Assembly: GCF_943736985.1 (NCBI RefSeq)
Contig: NZ_CALSFS010000001.1
Location: forward strand, 682,001-746,000
Length of the DNA: 64,000 bases
Reading direction: 5' to 3'
DNA from: Clostridium sp. Marseille-Q2269
GTDB lineage: Bacteria > Bacillota > Clostridia > Clostridiales > Clostridiaceae
Notes under the pieces: generated by a model
The model's input: only the letters and a program-made list of their open reading frames with translations
Told to the model about the DNA's origin: nothing
Database searches by the model: none
Program-made: the position numbers and the translations under genes
Part shown: positions 17,205-26,081 of the stretch, in pieces
Numbering within the stretch: position 1 is the stretch's first letter
How the letters are laid out: every line of letters begins with the position of its first letter

Positions 17205-18287
17205 CTAATTGTATTGTATTGGCGTTGCTCCACTTTCACTTGATTTATAGCAAGCTTCAACTAAACACATAGTTTTGTAGGCATCTTCTACACTATTTAC
17301 ATAATTATATGAAGGATCTTCTAACTTCTTCATAAGACCTCCCATAGTACCAATAAATGCCTCTGGGAACCAACTGCCATTAATCTGAAGCTCCCTCCAA
17401 CCTTTTCCATCTTCAAGAGAGACATATTTAAACTTATCTGGCAATCCTACTGGATAGTCTAGGTATACTCCCATTACAACTTTGATAGCTCCTTTAGTGC
17501 CTTCAATTTTTAAAAAACATTCTTGCTCATCTATACCGAATTCATGATTGTGACTTGTGACAACTCCTGCCCTTAATATATTTCCATAATCAAAAATAAT
17601 ATTAGATTTAACTTGGGCTAATTGCATCATCTTAGGATGCTGCATAGTTTTACAATATACAGACCTTGGATTTCCTAAAAAATATCGTACAACATCAACA
17701 AAATGAATAGAGTGATAATTTATTTCCATTCTATCTACTTTAAATAGGAAATCCCATAAATTCCAAGGTGTTGATACACATTCACGTATTTCAAAGTCAC
17801 ATATATCCCCTATTACACCATCTTCTATAAGCTTTTTCGCTGCAATAATATATGGTGCTTGACGTAATTGAAAGTTAACTCCAGCAGTTAAATTCTTTTT
17901 CTTACATAAATCTAATATTTCTCTTGCCTGCTCTATACTTTCTCCCATAGGTTTTTGAATTAAAACTGCAACATTATCTGGGATCTTGTTAAGTGTAGAA
18001 ATAATTGCAGAAGCTGGAACAGCAATATCATAAACAGCATTATTATCTTGAGCTAACTTGGCCAAATCTTCCATTGTTTCACAAACATTTGCTACACCAA
18101 ATTTTTCTTTCAACTTTTTAGCTTTTTCAATATTTAAATCATAAACTCCTATCACTTCATATCCAGCTAATTTATAAGCTGGATAATGGCAGTCTGAAAC
18201 AATTCCTCCAGCTCCAATTGAAACAATGGGTCTTTTCACTGTAGGTATCTCTGGCATAAAATTAATTTCTTCAAGTGTTTTAACCAT
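17205..18287 (-). CDS. Gfo/Idh/MocA-family sugar dehydrogenase
   Basis: NAD(P)-dependent oxidoreductase of 360 residues. The Rossmann fold begins at about residue 20 (PIVSIGAGGIVSDCHYPAY); the conserved QKPMGES (EKP-like) motif, here with Gln in place of Glu, is near residue 136 and the C-terminal substrate domain contains the NYHSIHFVDVVRYFLG stretch. In the operon it is the only candidate for oxidising the free sugar to its lactone, replacing the SDR-type L-fucose dehydrogenase of Xanthomonas and Campylobacter. The ATG at 18287 has no close Shine-Dalgarno; a GGGGGAAA box lies upstream, separated by a 9-bp hairpin. An internal ATG ten codons later is a weaker alternative. Confidence 0.8.
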   Translation of the reverse strand: MVKTLEEINFMPEIPTVKRPIVSIGAGGIVSDCHYPAYKLAGYEVIGVYDLNIEKAKKLKEKFGVANVCETMEDLAKLAQDNNAVYDIAVPASAIISTLNKIPDNVAVLIQKPMGESIEQAREILDLCKKKNLTAGVNFQLRQAPYIIAAKKLIEDGVIGDICDFEIRECVSTPWNLWDFLFKVDRMEINYHSIHFVDVVRYFLGNPRSVYCKTMQHPKMMQLAQVKSNIIFDYGNILRAGVVTSHNHEFGIDEQECFLKIEGTKGAIKVVMGVYLDYPVGLPDKFKYVSLEDGKGWRELQINGSWFPEAFIGTMGGLMKKLEDPSYNYVNSVEDAYKTMCLVEACYKSSESGATPIQYN

Positions 18288-18297
18288 AATTTTTCTG

Positions 18298-18322
18298 ATA
18301 CTTTACGTTTTTTGTAAAGTAT
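18298..18322 (-). other. hairpin between Shine-Dalgarno-like box and start codon
   Basis: ATACTTTAC (18298-18306) and GTAAAGTAT (18314-18322) are perfect complements around seven bases. On the minus strand the hairpin lies between GGGGGAAA and the ATG at 18287. Folded, it would bring the box to near-normal distance from the start. Confidence 0.5.
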
Positions 18323-18343
18323 TTCCCCCTTTTCTTAGATTTT

Positions 18344-19351
18344 TTAAAGCATCCCATTAGTAATACCAATAATAATCCATGAAATAATTAATACTATATT
18401 ACCAACTAACATAACTTTCTTTGGTTTTTCATGGCCTGTCCATTCTCCATCTTTAATGCCCCAAAAATTACTAATAACTAAGGCTAAAGCTTGAAATCCA
18501 ATCCAGCCTACTACTGTACCATACTCCCCCAAAAGAAATGTTGCCTTTCCATATACTCCAAGAGCAGCAAACCACATTAATCCAGTTATAATAACCTTGA
18601 AATAACCTGTTCCACATCCCTTTTCAACGTAATTACCAAAATTACGATTTTTAATCAATAAATATAATGCATAACCAAAGTTTGCAATAAATCCACCAGT
18701 GAATACCAGAAGCCATCCTAAAAGGCTAGCCTGAGTTCCTCCTACACCATCTTTAATAGCCATTTGGCTAGTATAACCAGCATAATTAAATCCTATATTT
18801 TGTGCTGCAGAACCTAATCCAGCAACAAATGCTAATATTAATCCTAACTGGAATTTTGGATTTTTTCCTTTGTCTTCCCTGCTACTCTCTTTGTCTTTTA
18901 ATATACCTGCCTTAGTTAATATTGCCACACCAGAAAGCATAACAACTATACCAATGAATAAACCAATCATAAAATTAGATGCTGGCAACGTTTTCCCTGT
19001 GATCAGAGGAAATAATGATCCAACTGCTGCTGATACACCCATAGCAATTCCATAGGTTAATGACATACCTATATAATCAATGGCTTTACCAAATCCAATA
19101 GCTGTAACACCCCAGAAAAATCCACAAATAGCAGCTGGTATAAAGATACTACTTGGTGTTTGTTTTAAATAATGGAAAAACTGTGGCACTTCAATATAAG
19201 TCCATATACATGGTGCGATAATCATGCCTACTATGGAAAACAAGGCCCAGAAAGCTTCCCATGAAAAAGGTTGATATTTTTTCATTCCTAAACCAAAACT
19301 ACCTTGAAATAAACCTGCTAAAAGCAATACAAGTAAACCTGATAACAACAT
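18344..19351 (-). CDS. RhaT-family L-rhamnose/L-fucose:H+ symporter
   Basis: Membrane sugar transporter of 335 residues with ten predicted helices, in the RhaT branch of the drug/metabolite transporter superfamily. The family pattern includes QGSFGLGMKKYQPFSWEAFW near the N terminus, then FFWGVTAIGFGKAIDYIGMSL and GSLFPLITGKTL. ATG 19351 follows AGGAGGT. E. coli RhaT imports L-rhamnose; given the downstream genes, this copy may import L-fucose or a related 6-deoxy sugar. It is the first gene of the minus-strand operon and its promoter region carries a pair of GAACT half-sites shared with the divergent dehydratase gene. Confidence 0.87.
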   Translation of the reverse strand: MLLSGLLVLLLAGLFQGSFGLGMKKYQPFSWEAFWALFSIVGMIIAPCIWTYIEVPQFFHYLKQTPSSIFIPAAICGFFWGVTAIGFGKAIDYIGMSLTYGIAMGVSAAVGSLFPLITGKTLPASNFMIGLFIGIVVMLSGVAILTKAGILKDKESSREDKGKNPKFQLGLILAFVAGLGSAAQNIGFNYAGYTSQMAIKDGVGGTQASLLGWLLVFTGGFIANFGYALYLLIKNRNFGNYVEKGCGTGYFKVIITGLMWFAALGVYGKATFLLGEYGTVVGWIGFQALALVISNFWGIKDGEWTGHEKPKKVMLVGNIVLIISWIIIGITNGML

Positions 19352-19414
19352 TTTAATACCTCCTACTTTTTAGAATTGGTCCTTCATCATAAGTTTTAAT
19401 TTGTTCATGTATGA

Positions 19415-19439
19415 GAACTATATTTTATGTTTGTGAACT
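19415..19439. promoter_or_regulatory. operator pair A (probable IclR site) in transporter promoter
   Basis: TGTATGAGAACTAT and TGTTTGTGAACTAT repeat in the same orientation with their GAACT cores 20 bp apart (19415 and 19435). The same pair with the same 20-bp spacing occurs at 19646-19670. A minus-strand promoter (TTGACG complement at 19471-19476, TATAAT or TAATAT about 15-17 bp away near 19450) lies just upstream of this pair. Confidence 0.65.
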
Positions 19440-19607
19440 ATATTTTTATATTATATACTTTTAAAAATTCCGTCAATCCCAGAATCATAATTTATTTGAC
19501 GTTTTTTTCTGAATATTCTTTATATGCCTTATTTATTTCTTTTTTTCTATTAAATTCATAATAATTCAAAATTATTTTTATTATTTCATTTTATAAATCA
19601 TTTGTTA

Positions 19608-19636
19608 TTGACATATTTTAAACATTTACATATAAT
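19608..19636 (+). promoter_or_regulatory. sigma-A promoter of the L-fuconate dehydratase gene
   Basis: Consensus TTGACA (19608-19613) and TATAAT (19631-19636) are separated by exactly 17 bp. Operator pair B starts about 7 bp downstream. Confidence 0.85.
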
Positions 19637-19645
19637 TATATTTGT

Positions 19646-19670
19646 GAACTCTATTTCATGTATGAGAACT
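19646..19670. promoter_or_regulatory. operator pair B (probable IclR site) in dehydratase promoter
   Basis: TTTGTGAACTCTAT and TGTATGAGAACTAT, with GAACT cores at 19646 and 19666, again 20 bp apart and in the same orientation as pair A. They cover the start-site region, so binding should block transcription. Confidence 0.65.
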
Positions 19671-19718
19671 ATCATAGTTAAAAATTATTTTTTATTTTAA
19701 CATGGAGGTTTTGATTTG

Positions 19719-20951
19719 ATGAAAGAAATAGTTATTACTAATATAGAAATTGAAGATAAACGTTTTGCACTAGAAGGCGGTGCTGGCTCAGATGCTGTGC
19801 ATACTGTACCTCAATATGCATATGCCGTTTGCAAACTAAAAACAAATACTAATTTAGAAGGCACAGGACTTACTTTCACTTTAGGATATGGCAATGATTT
19901 AGTTTGCACTGCAATCAAATATTTGTCTGAATCCTTAGTAGGAAAAGAAATCAATGAACTAATGAGTCATTATGGGAAAGTATTTTCAGAAATTACAGAT
20001 TCTCCTTGTTATAGATGGCTTGGTCCTCATAAAGGAGTTGTTCATTTAGCTCTAGCAAGTATAACAAATGCTTGTTTTGATCTATGGGCTAAATCCAAAG
20101 ATGTACCCCTTTGGAAACTGCTTATAGATTTAACTCCTGAAGAGATTGTAAACTTATTAGACTTTAGATATGTAGAAGATCTACTTTGTCCTAAAGAGGC
20201 ACTTACACTCTTAAAAAATGCTAGAGATAGTAGTGAAAATAGATTAAGCATACTATCAAAAGGATATACTGGATATGATACTTCTGTAGGTTGGTTTAAT
20301 TATCCAGATCATAAAATTGTAGCTAATGCTAAAACAGCAGTAGAAAAAGGATTTACTGCCATGAAGTTGAAAGTTGGTTCACAAGATCATGATCGTGATA
20401 TTAGACGTGCTTTATTGATTCGTGAAACTGTTGGAGATGACGTAACAATTATGCTAGATGCAAATCAACAATGGACTTTATCTAATGCTCTAAGTATAAT
20501 TTCTAAATTAAAAGATATGAATCCATATTGGGTGGAAGAACCAACAGATCCAGACGACGTATTAGCACATCAAACCTTAGCACGAGCTATATCTCCTATT
20601 AAAATAGCCCTGGGTGAACACGTATCTAACAAAGTATTATTTAAAAACTTTTTACAAGCTAATGCAATGTGCTTTAATCAAGTTGATGCATTAAGAGTAG
20701 GTGGTGTATCCGAATTCATTCTTATTAGCTTAATGTCCAAAAAATGTAATGTTCCCGTAATTCCTCATGTGGGTGATATGGGACAATTACATCAACATTT
20801 AGTATTGTTTAATCATATTAGTATAGGACATCAAGATTTATTTTTGGAACATATTCCTCATTTAGAAAAATACTTTAAAAACCCAGTTTCTATATTAAAT
20901 GGCAAATACGTGGTTCCACAAGTTGCTGGAAGCAGCTGTGATTTTCTTTAA
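19719..20951 (+). CDS. L-fuconate dehydratase (enolase superfamily)
   Basis: Enolase-superfamily acid-sugar dehydratase, 410 residues from the ATG at 19719 (a TTG one codon earlier is also possible). It resembles L-fuconate dehydratase and its human homologue ENOSF1: GSDAVHTVPQYAYA near the start, RWLGPHKGVVHLALAS and LDFRYVEDLL. Active-site parts are the MKLKVGS KxK motif (about residue 215), metal ligands in MLDANQQW, VEEPTDPDD and GEHVSN, the Asp in FNQVDALRVGG, and the general acid/base His region VIPHVGDMGQLHQH. It removes water from L-fuconate to give 2-keto-3-deoxy-L-fuconate. It is transcribed divergently from the rest of the pathway, with a strong promoter and paired operators, and is followed by the iclR gene. 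Confidence 0.88.
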   Translation: MKEIVITNIEIEDKRFALEGGAGSDAVHTVPQYAYAVCKLKTNTNLEGTGLTFTLGYGNDLVCTAIKYLSESLVGKEINELMSHYGKVFSEITDSPCYRWLGPHKGVVHLALASITNACFDLWAKSKDVPLWKLLIDLTPEEIVNLLDFRYVEDLLCPKEALTLLKNARDSSENRLSILSKGYTGYDTSVGWFNYPDHKIVANAKTAVEKGFTAMKLKVGSQDHDRDIRRALLIRETVGDDVTIMLDANQQWTLSNALSIISKLKDMNPYWVEEPTDPDDVLAHQTLARAISPIKIALGEHVSNKVLFKNFLQANAMCFNQVDALRVGGVSEFILISLMSKKCNVPVIPHVGDMGQLHQHLVLFNHISIGHQDLFLEHIPHLEKYFKNPVSILNGKYVVPQVAGSSCDFL

Positions 20952-20968
20952 AATATTATAGTACTGTT

Positions 20969-21004
20969 AACAATTCACTTAATTCTACATTACAGTGAAT
21001 TGTT
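20969..21004 (+). terminator. hairpin between dehydratase and IclR genes
   Basis: AACAATTCACT (20969-20979) pairs with AGTGAATTGTT (20994-21004). It may end part of the dehydratase transcript; the T-run is weak. Confidence 0.5.
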
Positions 21005-21031
21005 GACAATACTCTTTTCTTGTTATTTAAT
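21003..21031 (+). promoter_or_regulatory. possible promoter of the IclR gene
   Basis: TTGACA (21003-21008) and TTTAAT (21026-21031) are 17 bp apart, 32 bp before the IclR start. The -35 overlaps the hairpin just upstream. Confidence 0.5.
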
Positions 21032-21062
21032 TATTATAAAAATATTTTTAAGCGAGGTTCAT

Positions 21063-21815
21063 ATGGGTAAAGTTAAATCAGCAGAGAGAACATTGCGTTT
21101 TTTAGAACTTTTAGCTACTAAACGGAATGGTATCTCATTCACAGACATACAATCTGAACTTGATATTCCAAAAAGTTCAGCTCATAATTTAATTCAAGAA
21201 TTTCTTGATAGTAATTATTTAATTTATAATAAAAGCACAAAAAAATACTATGCTGGCATTGAGTATATAAAGCTTTGTACTTTATGCATGCAAAGTACAG
21301 ATTTAATTGATGAATTATCTCTTCTAACTAGTAAATTAGGAGAAGAACTAGAACTTACTACACACGCTGGAATTCTTGACAAACATAATATTATGTATTT
21401 AGCCAAATATGAGAATAACTCCAATCTATCTCTAATGCATAATATGTGGCTTAGAATACCTGCTCATTGTACAGCCATGGGTAAAATGTTATTAAGCCAA
21501 TTTACAAATGAACAACTTCATATAATGTATTCAAGTATTCCTATTGAAAAAATTACTGAAAAATCTATTGATAATTTAAAGGATCTAATTTCTGATCTAG
21601 ATATAATAAGAGAGAGAGGATATGCTACGGAAATTTGTGAAGCAAGTATTTATACTGCTTGTATTGCTTTACCTCTTTTTCAAAACGGTAAGATGATAGC
21701 TGCTTTTAGTGTCACCTTCCCCATTCATGCCTTTAAAACAGCAGATTTAAATGAAATAGTTAAAATAATGAAAAAACATAAACAAATAACAGAACAACGT
21801 CTATTTGCTTTCTAA
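21063..21815 (+). CDS. IclR-family transcriptional regulator
   Basis: Regulator of 250 residues with an N-terminal winged helix (SAERTLRFLELLATKRNGISFTDIQSELDIPKSSAHNLIQEF) and a C-terminal GAF-like IclR effector domain (RIPAHCTAMGKMLLS, EICEASIYTACIALPLF). The start is ATG 21063 after a GCGAGG box; a longer open frame begins at 21000 without a ribosome site. Located next to the dehydratase gene, it is the obvious candidate to bind the GAACT pairs in the divergent promoter region and to sense a sugar-acid intermediate such as 2-keto-3-deoxy-L-fuconate. The effector is inferred. Confidence 0.88.
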   Translation: MGKVKSAERTLRFLELLATKRNGISFTDIQSELDIPKSSAHNLIQEFLDSNYLIYNKSTKKYYAGIEYIKLCTLCMQSTDLIDELSLLTSKLGEELELTTHAGILDKHNIMYLAKYENNSNLSLMHNMWLRIPAHCTAMGKMLLSQFTNEQLHIMYSSIPIEKITEKSIDNLKDLISDLDIIRERGYATEICEASIYTACIALPLFQNGKMIAAFSVTFPIHAFKTADLNEIVKIMKKHKQITEQRLFAF

Positions 21816-21947
21816 AATATATAATTTAATTTATATATTTTTTATTATAATAATTATATTGATTTGTCATATTTGTTCAATAGAGATATATTTATGTCTA
21901 TATTAGATATATATTATCTTTATGCTTTAAATAACTATGAAAAATAG

Positions 21948-21982
21948 GCTCTAAGATTAGTATAAATACTAGATTTTAGAGC
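21948..21982 (+). terminator. terminator after the IclR gene
   Basis: GCTCTAA (21948-21954) pairs with TTAGAGC (21976-21982), with an inner AGTAT/ATACT pairing, and is followed by TTTTAT. Confidence 0.7.
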
Positions 21983-21989
21983 TTTTATA

Positions 21990-22291
21990 AAAAATAATTA
22001 AAATTTATTTAGTTAAATTTTAAATTATATGTTATACTAGTAAAGGAAGTATAAAACATAATTTCACTAAATTGGAGTTTAATAATCTAAATTTAGGTTA
22101 AATGTTTTATTAAATATCAGAAAATTCAAAATTTCTATAGTTTATACATAGGTATAAAAGTTTAAAGTTTAACAAACAGAAAAAATTTATGATTCTTAAA
22201 AAGAATCACAACCTTTAAGGAACCAATGTCTTGAAATATAGATATTAAAGATAATGAGTTCAAATTATAATTTGTTTAGGGGGATTTTAAA
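21990..22291 (+). other. long untranslated leader or spacer before aminotransferase gene
   Basis: About 300 bp without a credible gene. A TTATACT -10-like box lies near 22032. A small hairpin, GATTCTTaaaaAGAATC, lies near 22190-22207 and CCTTTAAGG near 22212. I recognise no known riboswitch. Confidence 0.4.
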
Positions 22292-23476
22292 ATGATTTCA
22301 AATGAAATGCTTAATCTTGGAAAAAAACGTTCTGTTATTCGTGACATTTTTGAATATGGTAAAATTAGAGCAAAAGAAATAGAAGCAGACAATGTATACG
22401 ATTTCAGTATAGGTAATCCAAGTATTCCAGCACCGGCTTGTGTAAATGAAAGTATTATAGATTTAGTAAAAAATGAAGATTCTATACTTTTACACGGCTA
22501 TACATCAGCTCAAGGAGATTTAAATGTAAGAAAAACAATCTCAGATTATATTAATAACACATATGATACAAACTTGTGTGCTGATAACATATATATGACA
22601 GTTGGTGCAGCTGCTTCACTTAGTATATCTTTGAAAGCATTAGCTGTTCCAGGAGACGAATTTATTATATTTACTCCATTCTTTCCTGAATATCGTGTGT
22701 TTATTGAAAGTTCTGGTGGAACACCTGTTATAGTTGAATCAAACAAAAAAGATTTTCAAATCGATATAAAAAAATTTACTGAAGCAATAACACCTAAAAC
22801 TAAGGCTATTATTATTAATTCTCCTAATAATCCTTCTGGAGTTATTATATCCGAAGAAAATATTAAAGAACTTTGCGCTATACTCAACCAAAAATCAGAG
22901 GAATATGGCCATCCAATATACTTAATTTCAGATGAACCTTACAGAGAATTAGTATATGATGATACTAAAGTTCCTTATTTAACAAAATATTATAAAAACA
23001 CATTTGTATGTTACTCTTTTAGTAAGTCTCTTTCATTACCAGGAGAAAGAATAGGATATATTGTTGTATCTAATGAAATGGATAATTCAAAAGATGTTTA
23101 TGCTGCAGTATGTGGAGCTGGTAGAGCATTAGGATATGTATGTGCTCCAAGCTTATTCCAAAGAGTAGTTGCAAAATGCATTGGACAAACTGCTGATATT
23201 TCAATTTATAAGAAAAATAGAGATATATTATACGATGGACTAACTAAATTAGGTTTTGAATGTGTAAAACCAGATGGTGCATTCTATCTATTTGTTAAGG
23301 CAATGGAAGAAGATGCAAATGCCTTCTGTGAAGTAGCTAAAAAATATGAATTACTATTAGTTCCTGCTGATAGTTTTGGATGTCCTGGTTATGTAAGAAT
23401 ATCTTATTGTGTTAAAACTGAACAGATAATTAACTCTATGCCGGCTTTTGAAAAACTAGCAAAAGAGTATAAATAA
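22292..23476 (+). CDS. PLP-dependent aminotransferase, class I/II (aspartate aminotransferase-like)
   Basis: Fold-type I aminotransferase of 394 residues. The N-terminal DFSIGNPSIPAP, the NSPNNPSG motif (about residue 171), SDEPYRELVYDD, and the PLP-lysine stretch SFSKSLSLPGERIGY (about residues 235-249) are clear; the last Arg in GYVRISYC binds the substrate carboxylate. The ATG follows GGGGG. It transfers amino groups between an amino acid and a 2-oxo acid in the cytoplasm. The subgroup is annotated as aspartate aminotransferase in clostridia, but the exact amino acid is not determined. It stands alone between two terminators. Confidence 0.87.
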   Translation: MISNEMLNLGKKRSVIRDIFEYGKIRAKEIEADNVYDFSIGNPSIPAPACVNESIIDLVKNEDSILLHGYTSAQGDLNVRKTISDYINNTYDTNLCADNIYMTVGAAASLSISLKALAVPGDEFIIFTPFFPEYRVFIESSGGTPVIVESNKKDFQIDIKKFTEAITPKTKAIIINSPNNPSGVIISEENIKELCAILNQKSEEYGHPIYLISDEPYRELVYDDTKVPYLTKYYKNTFVCYSFSKSLSLPGERIGYIVVSNEMDNSKDVYAAVCGAGRALGYVCAPSLFQRVVAKCIGQTADISIYKKNRDILYDGLTKLGFECVKPDGAFYLFVKAMEEDANAFCEVAKKYELLLVPADSFGCPGYVRISYCVKTEQIINSMPAFEKLAKEYK

Positions 23477-23547
23477 TAAATATAATAAAATTTGACCAAA
23501 TTAATTTAATACATTTTAACATAAAATAAATTTTTGTATATTTTATA

Positions 23548-23583
23548 AACCGCTAATTTATAACTTAGTTTTAATTAGCGGTT
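23548..23583. terminator. bidirectional terminator
   Basis: AACCGCTAATT (23548-23558) and AATTAGCGGTT (23573-23583) form a perfect 11-bp stem, followed by CTTTC and T-rich sequence. It lies between convergent genes. Confidence 0.9.
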
Positions 23584-23596
23584 CTTTCTATTATTT

Positions 23597-26074
23597 TTAA
23601 TTAAAGGACTGCCAAAATTGCCCTTCTTCATTGATTATATCCATAATATCTCTAAAAGCTATTTTAAACGTAGGAAATCCTGCAGCATAAGGAGCAATTT
23701 CATAAGGATTAAAATAAATATATAATGCATCCTGTAATACATAAAAAGGTTGATCTTCTTTTATTCCCTTATAACTATCAGGGAATATATAGGCATATTG
23801 TGGATCATTTTTTATTTGCTCAGCTATTATGTCACTTAATACCTGAACATAGTTGCTATTTTTCTTAAATAGATCCTGTAATTCATAAAATCTGCCTGTA
23901 GTTAAATCTATTTTTGTATATATCTTAGTTGGCATACCATGCGCTGCACCAAATGGATACCTGTATCCTTGCAACTGCAATACTAATAAGTCCTTGTTAA
24001 AAAACTCTATTTTAAAATCTCCTAAATAACTATAATCTAGTTGAATATTGGACTCTATTGGTTTTACCTCTGATAAAACTTTTAGTTCATAATTAACCTT
24101 TTCTTTCAACTGGAAATCTTCCATGCCTTCAATCTCTGGATAATATACTAAATAATCTTTATTAGGTTTGAATTTATTTTCAATAACTCTATATTCATCA
24201 TTTAGAGGAATAATTGAATTTTCTGACCACACTAAATTTCTTTCCATATCAAAATAAGAAATTCTATAGTCTACATAGGCTTTTATTAACTGATTTTGTA
24301 TTGTTAATGTTCCGCTTCCTGATACTGTAGGCAATTTTTTAACTTTATCTCCCTGCCTATCAACAAAGAATGTGTTGTTGTTATCATAAACCGAAGCTAC
24401 TCCATCTTTATAATTTGATACCCCGTAAAAAATAAAGTCTGTTAATATGTTGCCATCTGTATCTGCAATAGCATATTTAGCTCCCATAAAAGGAGATTTT
24501 TTATCTATAGCTCTTCCTATAGCCACCCTATTTTCTCCCAATAAAATTATGTCATTATATACAGGAGCTATTACATAAGCACCTTCTTTATCTATAAGTC
24601 CATACTTATTTACAATATCTTCTGAAATATTTACTATGGCTCTCTCTTCAGTAAAATCCTGAACAGATGTGAATTGTGGTTCTATAATTATATTCTGCTC
24701 TCTATCCATAAATCCATATTTCCCTTGTATATCTTTTCTAAAGGATAAAAGTCCATCTCTTAAATTTCCTACATATGAATACTCATATTTATCTAATATT
24801 TCACCATTTATATTTATCAAGGCATATTGGTTTTCTTTCACCTTAACTACAGCTTTTCCTTCATAAAAATCTCCAACATCCTCATATTGTGCTGGAATGA
24901 CTTCTCTTCCTTGTATATCTAGATATCCATATATATAGGTATTATTAGAACTTAAACTACTGTATCTTGCTCTTCCTTCCTTAAAATTTCCTATATAATT
25001 ATAATTTTTTGTTGTAGATATTAATTCTGTTCCTCTTTCATTAATTATATTAAATCCTTTGTCATCTATAACTACAGCTCTCTTCTCTGAAAATTCACTT
25101 ATAAAACTATATTTATGCTTAACTACATAATCTCCATTTTTATCTATAATTCCATAGAGATTATTTATTTCCACAACAGCCAGTCCATTGCATTGATACT
25201 CCAGTGCTAAGTCGTATAAAGGTCTAATTATGAATTGTCCTTTTTCATTTATATATCCCCATTTAGTTCCTGTAACTGTATTTATTGGAGCAGGATATAA
25301 ATTTATACTTTTACATTTTAAATATGGCAACATATATTCTTTTAATTTTGCTAACTCATTTTTAGAAGGATATATCCTTGGAAGCTCTCCAGCCTTATCT
25401 ATAGATTCTAATGCATCCTGATACATATTTGCCTTAATTAAAGCATCTATTAAGTAATACCAATATACTGGTGATTCAGGCTCCTGTTCTAGCTTTGCTT
25501 TATAATAAGTTACTACTCGCATAAAATAATAAGAATATACATCTTTAGCCTTTATCAATTTTCCCATATCCCATCTATATACTTCAACCTTATAAGCATC
25601 TAATGTATCATAACACCACAACGCTATTTCATTCTTTTCACGTCTATTTCTGGATTTTTTCATATTTTCTACTTCAATTTGGCTATAGTATATCCCTTCA
25701 TCTATTACCCTTTTAAAACCATAAGGAGTCCACTCTAGTATATCTAGCTCTGACCATGTTGTACCTCTTCTCCATCCTATGATTAAATTACCTTTATTAC
25801 TATCTGTTACAGGAGCTATATTTAAATAAGAAACATTGTAGCCTTTACCCTTTATGTTATCTATTACAGACCATTGATTGTAGTATTTCTCCAGTATCAT
25901 AATATAAATTTCACCTTGCCATGTATAAGCTACGATTATTTCTCCCATACCATATTCACTTAAATTTCCTCTTATTATTAATGGTTCGTTATCATGATTA
26001 TTTTCTTCTGATAATATTTTAGCGCCTATAGGTAAATGTTTGTTAACAATATTAAATAGATTTTTTTCAAACAA
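23597..26074 (-). CDS. WG-repeat protein with C-terminal DUF3298 (RsiV-like) domain
   Basis: Large protein of about 825 residues. After an N-terminal beta-rich section (residues 1-150) comes a short helical, TPR-like part (about 195-260), then a run of WG (WG/YG-D-x-x-G) beta repeats from about 270 to 560 (for example GTKWGYINEKGQFIIRPLYD, KYGFMDREQNIIIEPQF, KYGLIDKEGAYVIAPVY). The C terminus matches DUF3298 (YPFGAAHGMPTKIYTKIDLTTG, FYVLQDALYIYFNPYEIAPYAAG). No signal peptide or lipobox is visible. A TTG at 26074 seven bases after AAAGGTG is the likely start; the frame is open to 26110. WG proteins are widespread in clostridia, but their function is unknown. The ribosome site lies inside a 13-bp hairpin. 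Confidence 0.8.
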   Translation of the reverse strand: MFEKNLFNIVNKHLPIGAKILSEENNHDNEPLIIRGNLSEYGMGEIIVAYTWQGEIYIMILEKYYNQWSVIDNIKGKGYNVSYLNIAPVTDSNKGNLIIGWRRGTTWSELDILEWTPYGFKRVIDEGIYYSQIEVENMKKSRNRREKNEIALWCYDTLDAYKVEVYRWDMGKLIKAKDVYSYYFMRVVTYYKAKLEQEPESPVYWYYLIDALIKANMYQDALESIDKAGELPRIYPSKNELAKLKEYMLPYLKCKSINLYPAPINTVTGTKWGYINEKGQFIIRPLYDLALEYQCNGLAVVEINNLYGIIDKNGDYVVKHKYSFISEFSEKRAVVIDDKGFNIINERGTELISTTKNYNYIGNFKEGRARYSSLSSNNTYIYGYLDIQGREVIPAQYEDVGDFYEGKAVVKVKENQYALININGEILDKYEYSYVGNLRDGLLSFRKDIQGKYGFMDREQNIIIEPQFTSVQDFTEERAIVNISEDIVNKYGLIDKEGAYVIAPVYNDIILLGENRVAIGRAIDKKSPFMGAKYAIADTDGNILTDFIFYGVSNYKDGVASVYDNNNTFFVDRQGDKVKKLPTVSGSGTLTIQNQLIKAYVDYRISYFDMERNLVWSENSIIPLNDEYRVIENKFKPNKDYLVYYPEIEGMEDFQLKEKVNYELKVLSEVKPIESNIQLDYSYLGDFKIEFFNKDLLVLQLQGYRYPFGAAHGMPTKIYTKIDLTTGRFYELQDLFKKNSNYVQVLSDIIAEQIKNDPQYAYIFPDSYKGIKEDQPFYVLQDALYIYFNPYEIAPYAAGFPTFKIAFRDIMDIINEEGQFWQSFN

Positions 26075-26081
26075 AATAATA

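Noticed and set aside
19719-20951. Calling the enolase-superfamily gene L-rhamnonate dehydratase
   Set aside because: Specific stretches (GSDAVHT, RWLGPHKGVVHLA, the DFRY block) match L-fuconate dehydratase/ENOSF1 rather than rhamnonate dehydratase, although the transporter is RhaT-like.
21990-22291. Riboswitch in front of the aminotransferase gene
   Set aside because: Only small hairpins; no known aptamer core and no terminator before the start codon.
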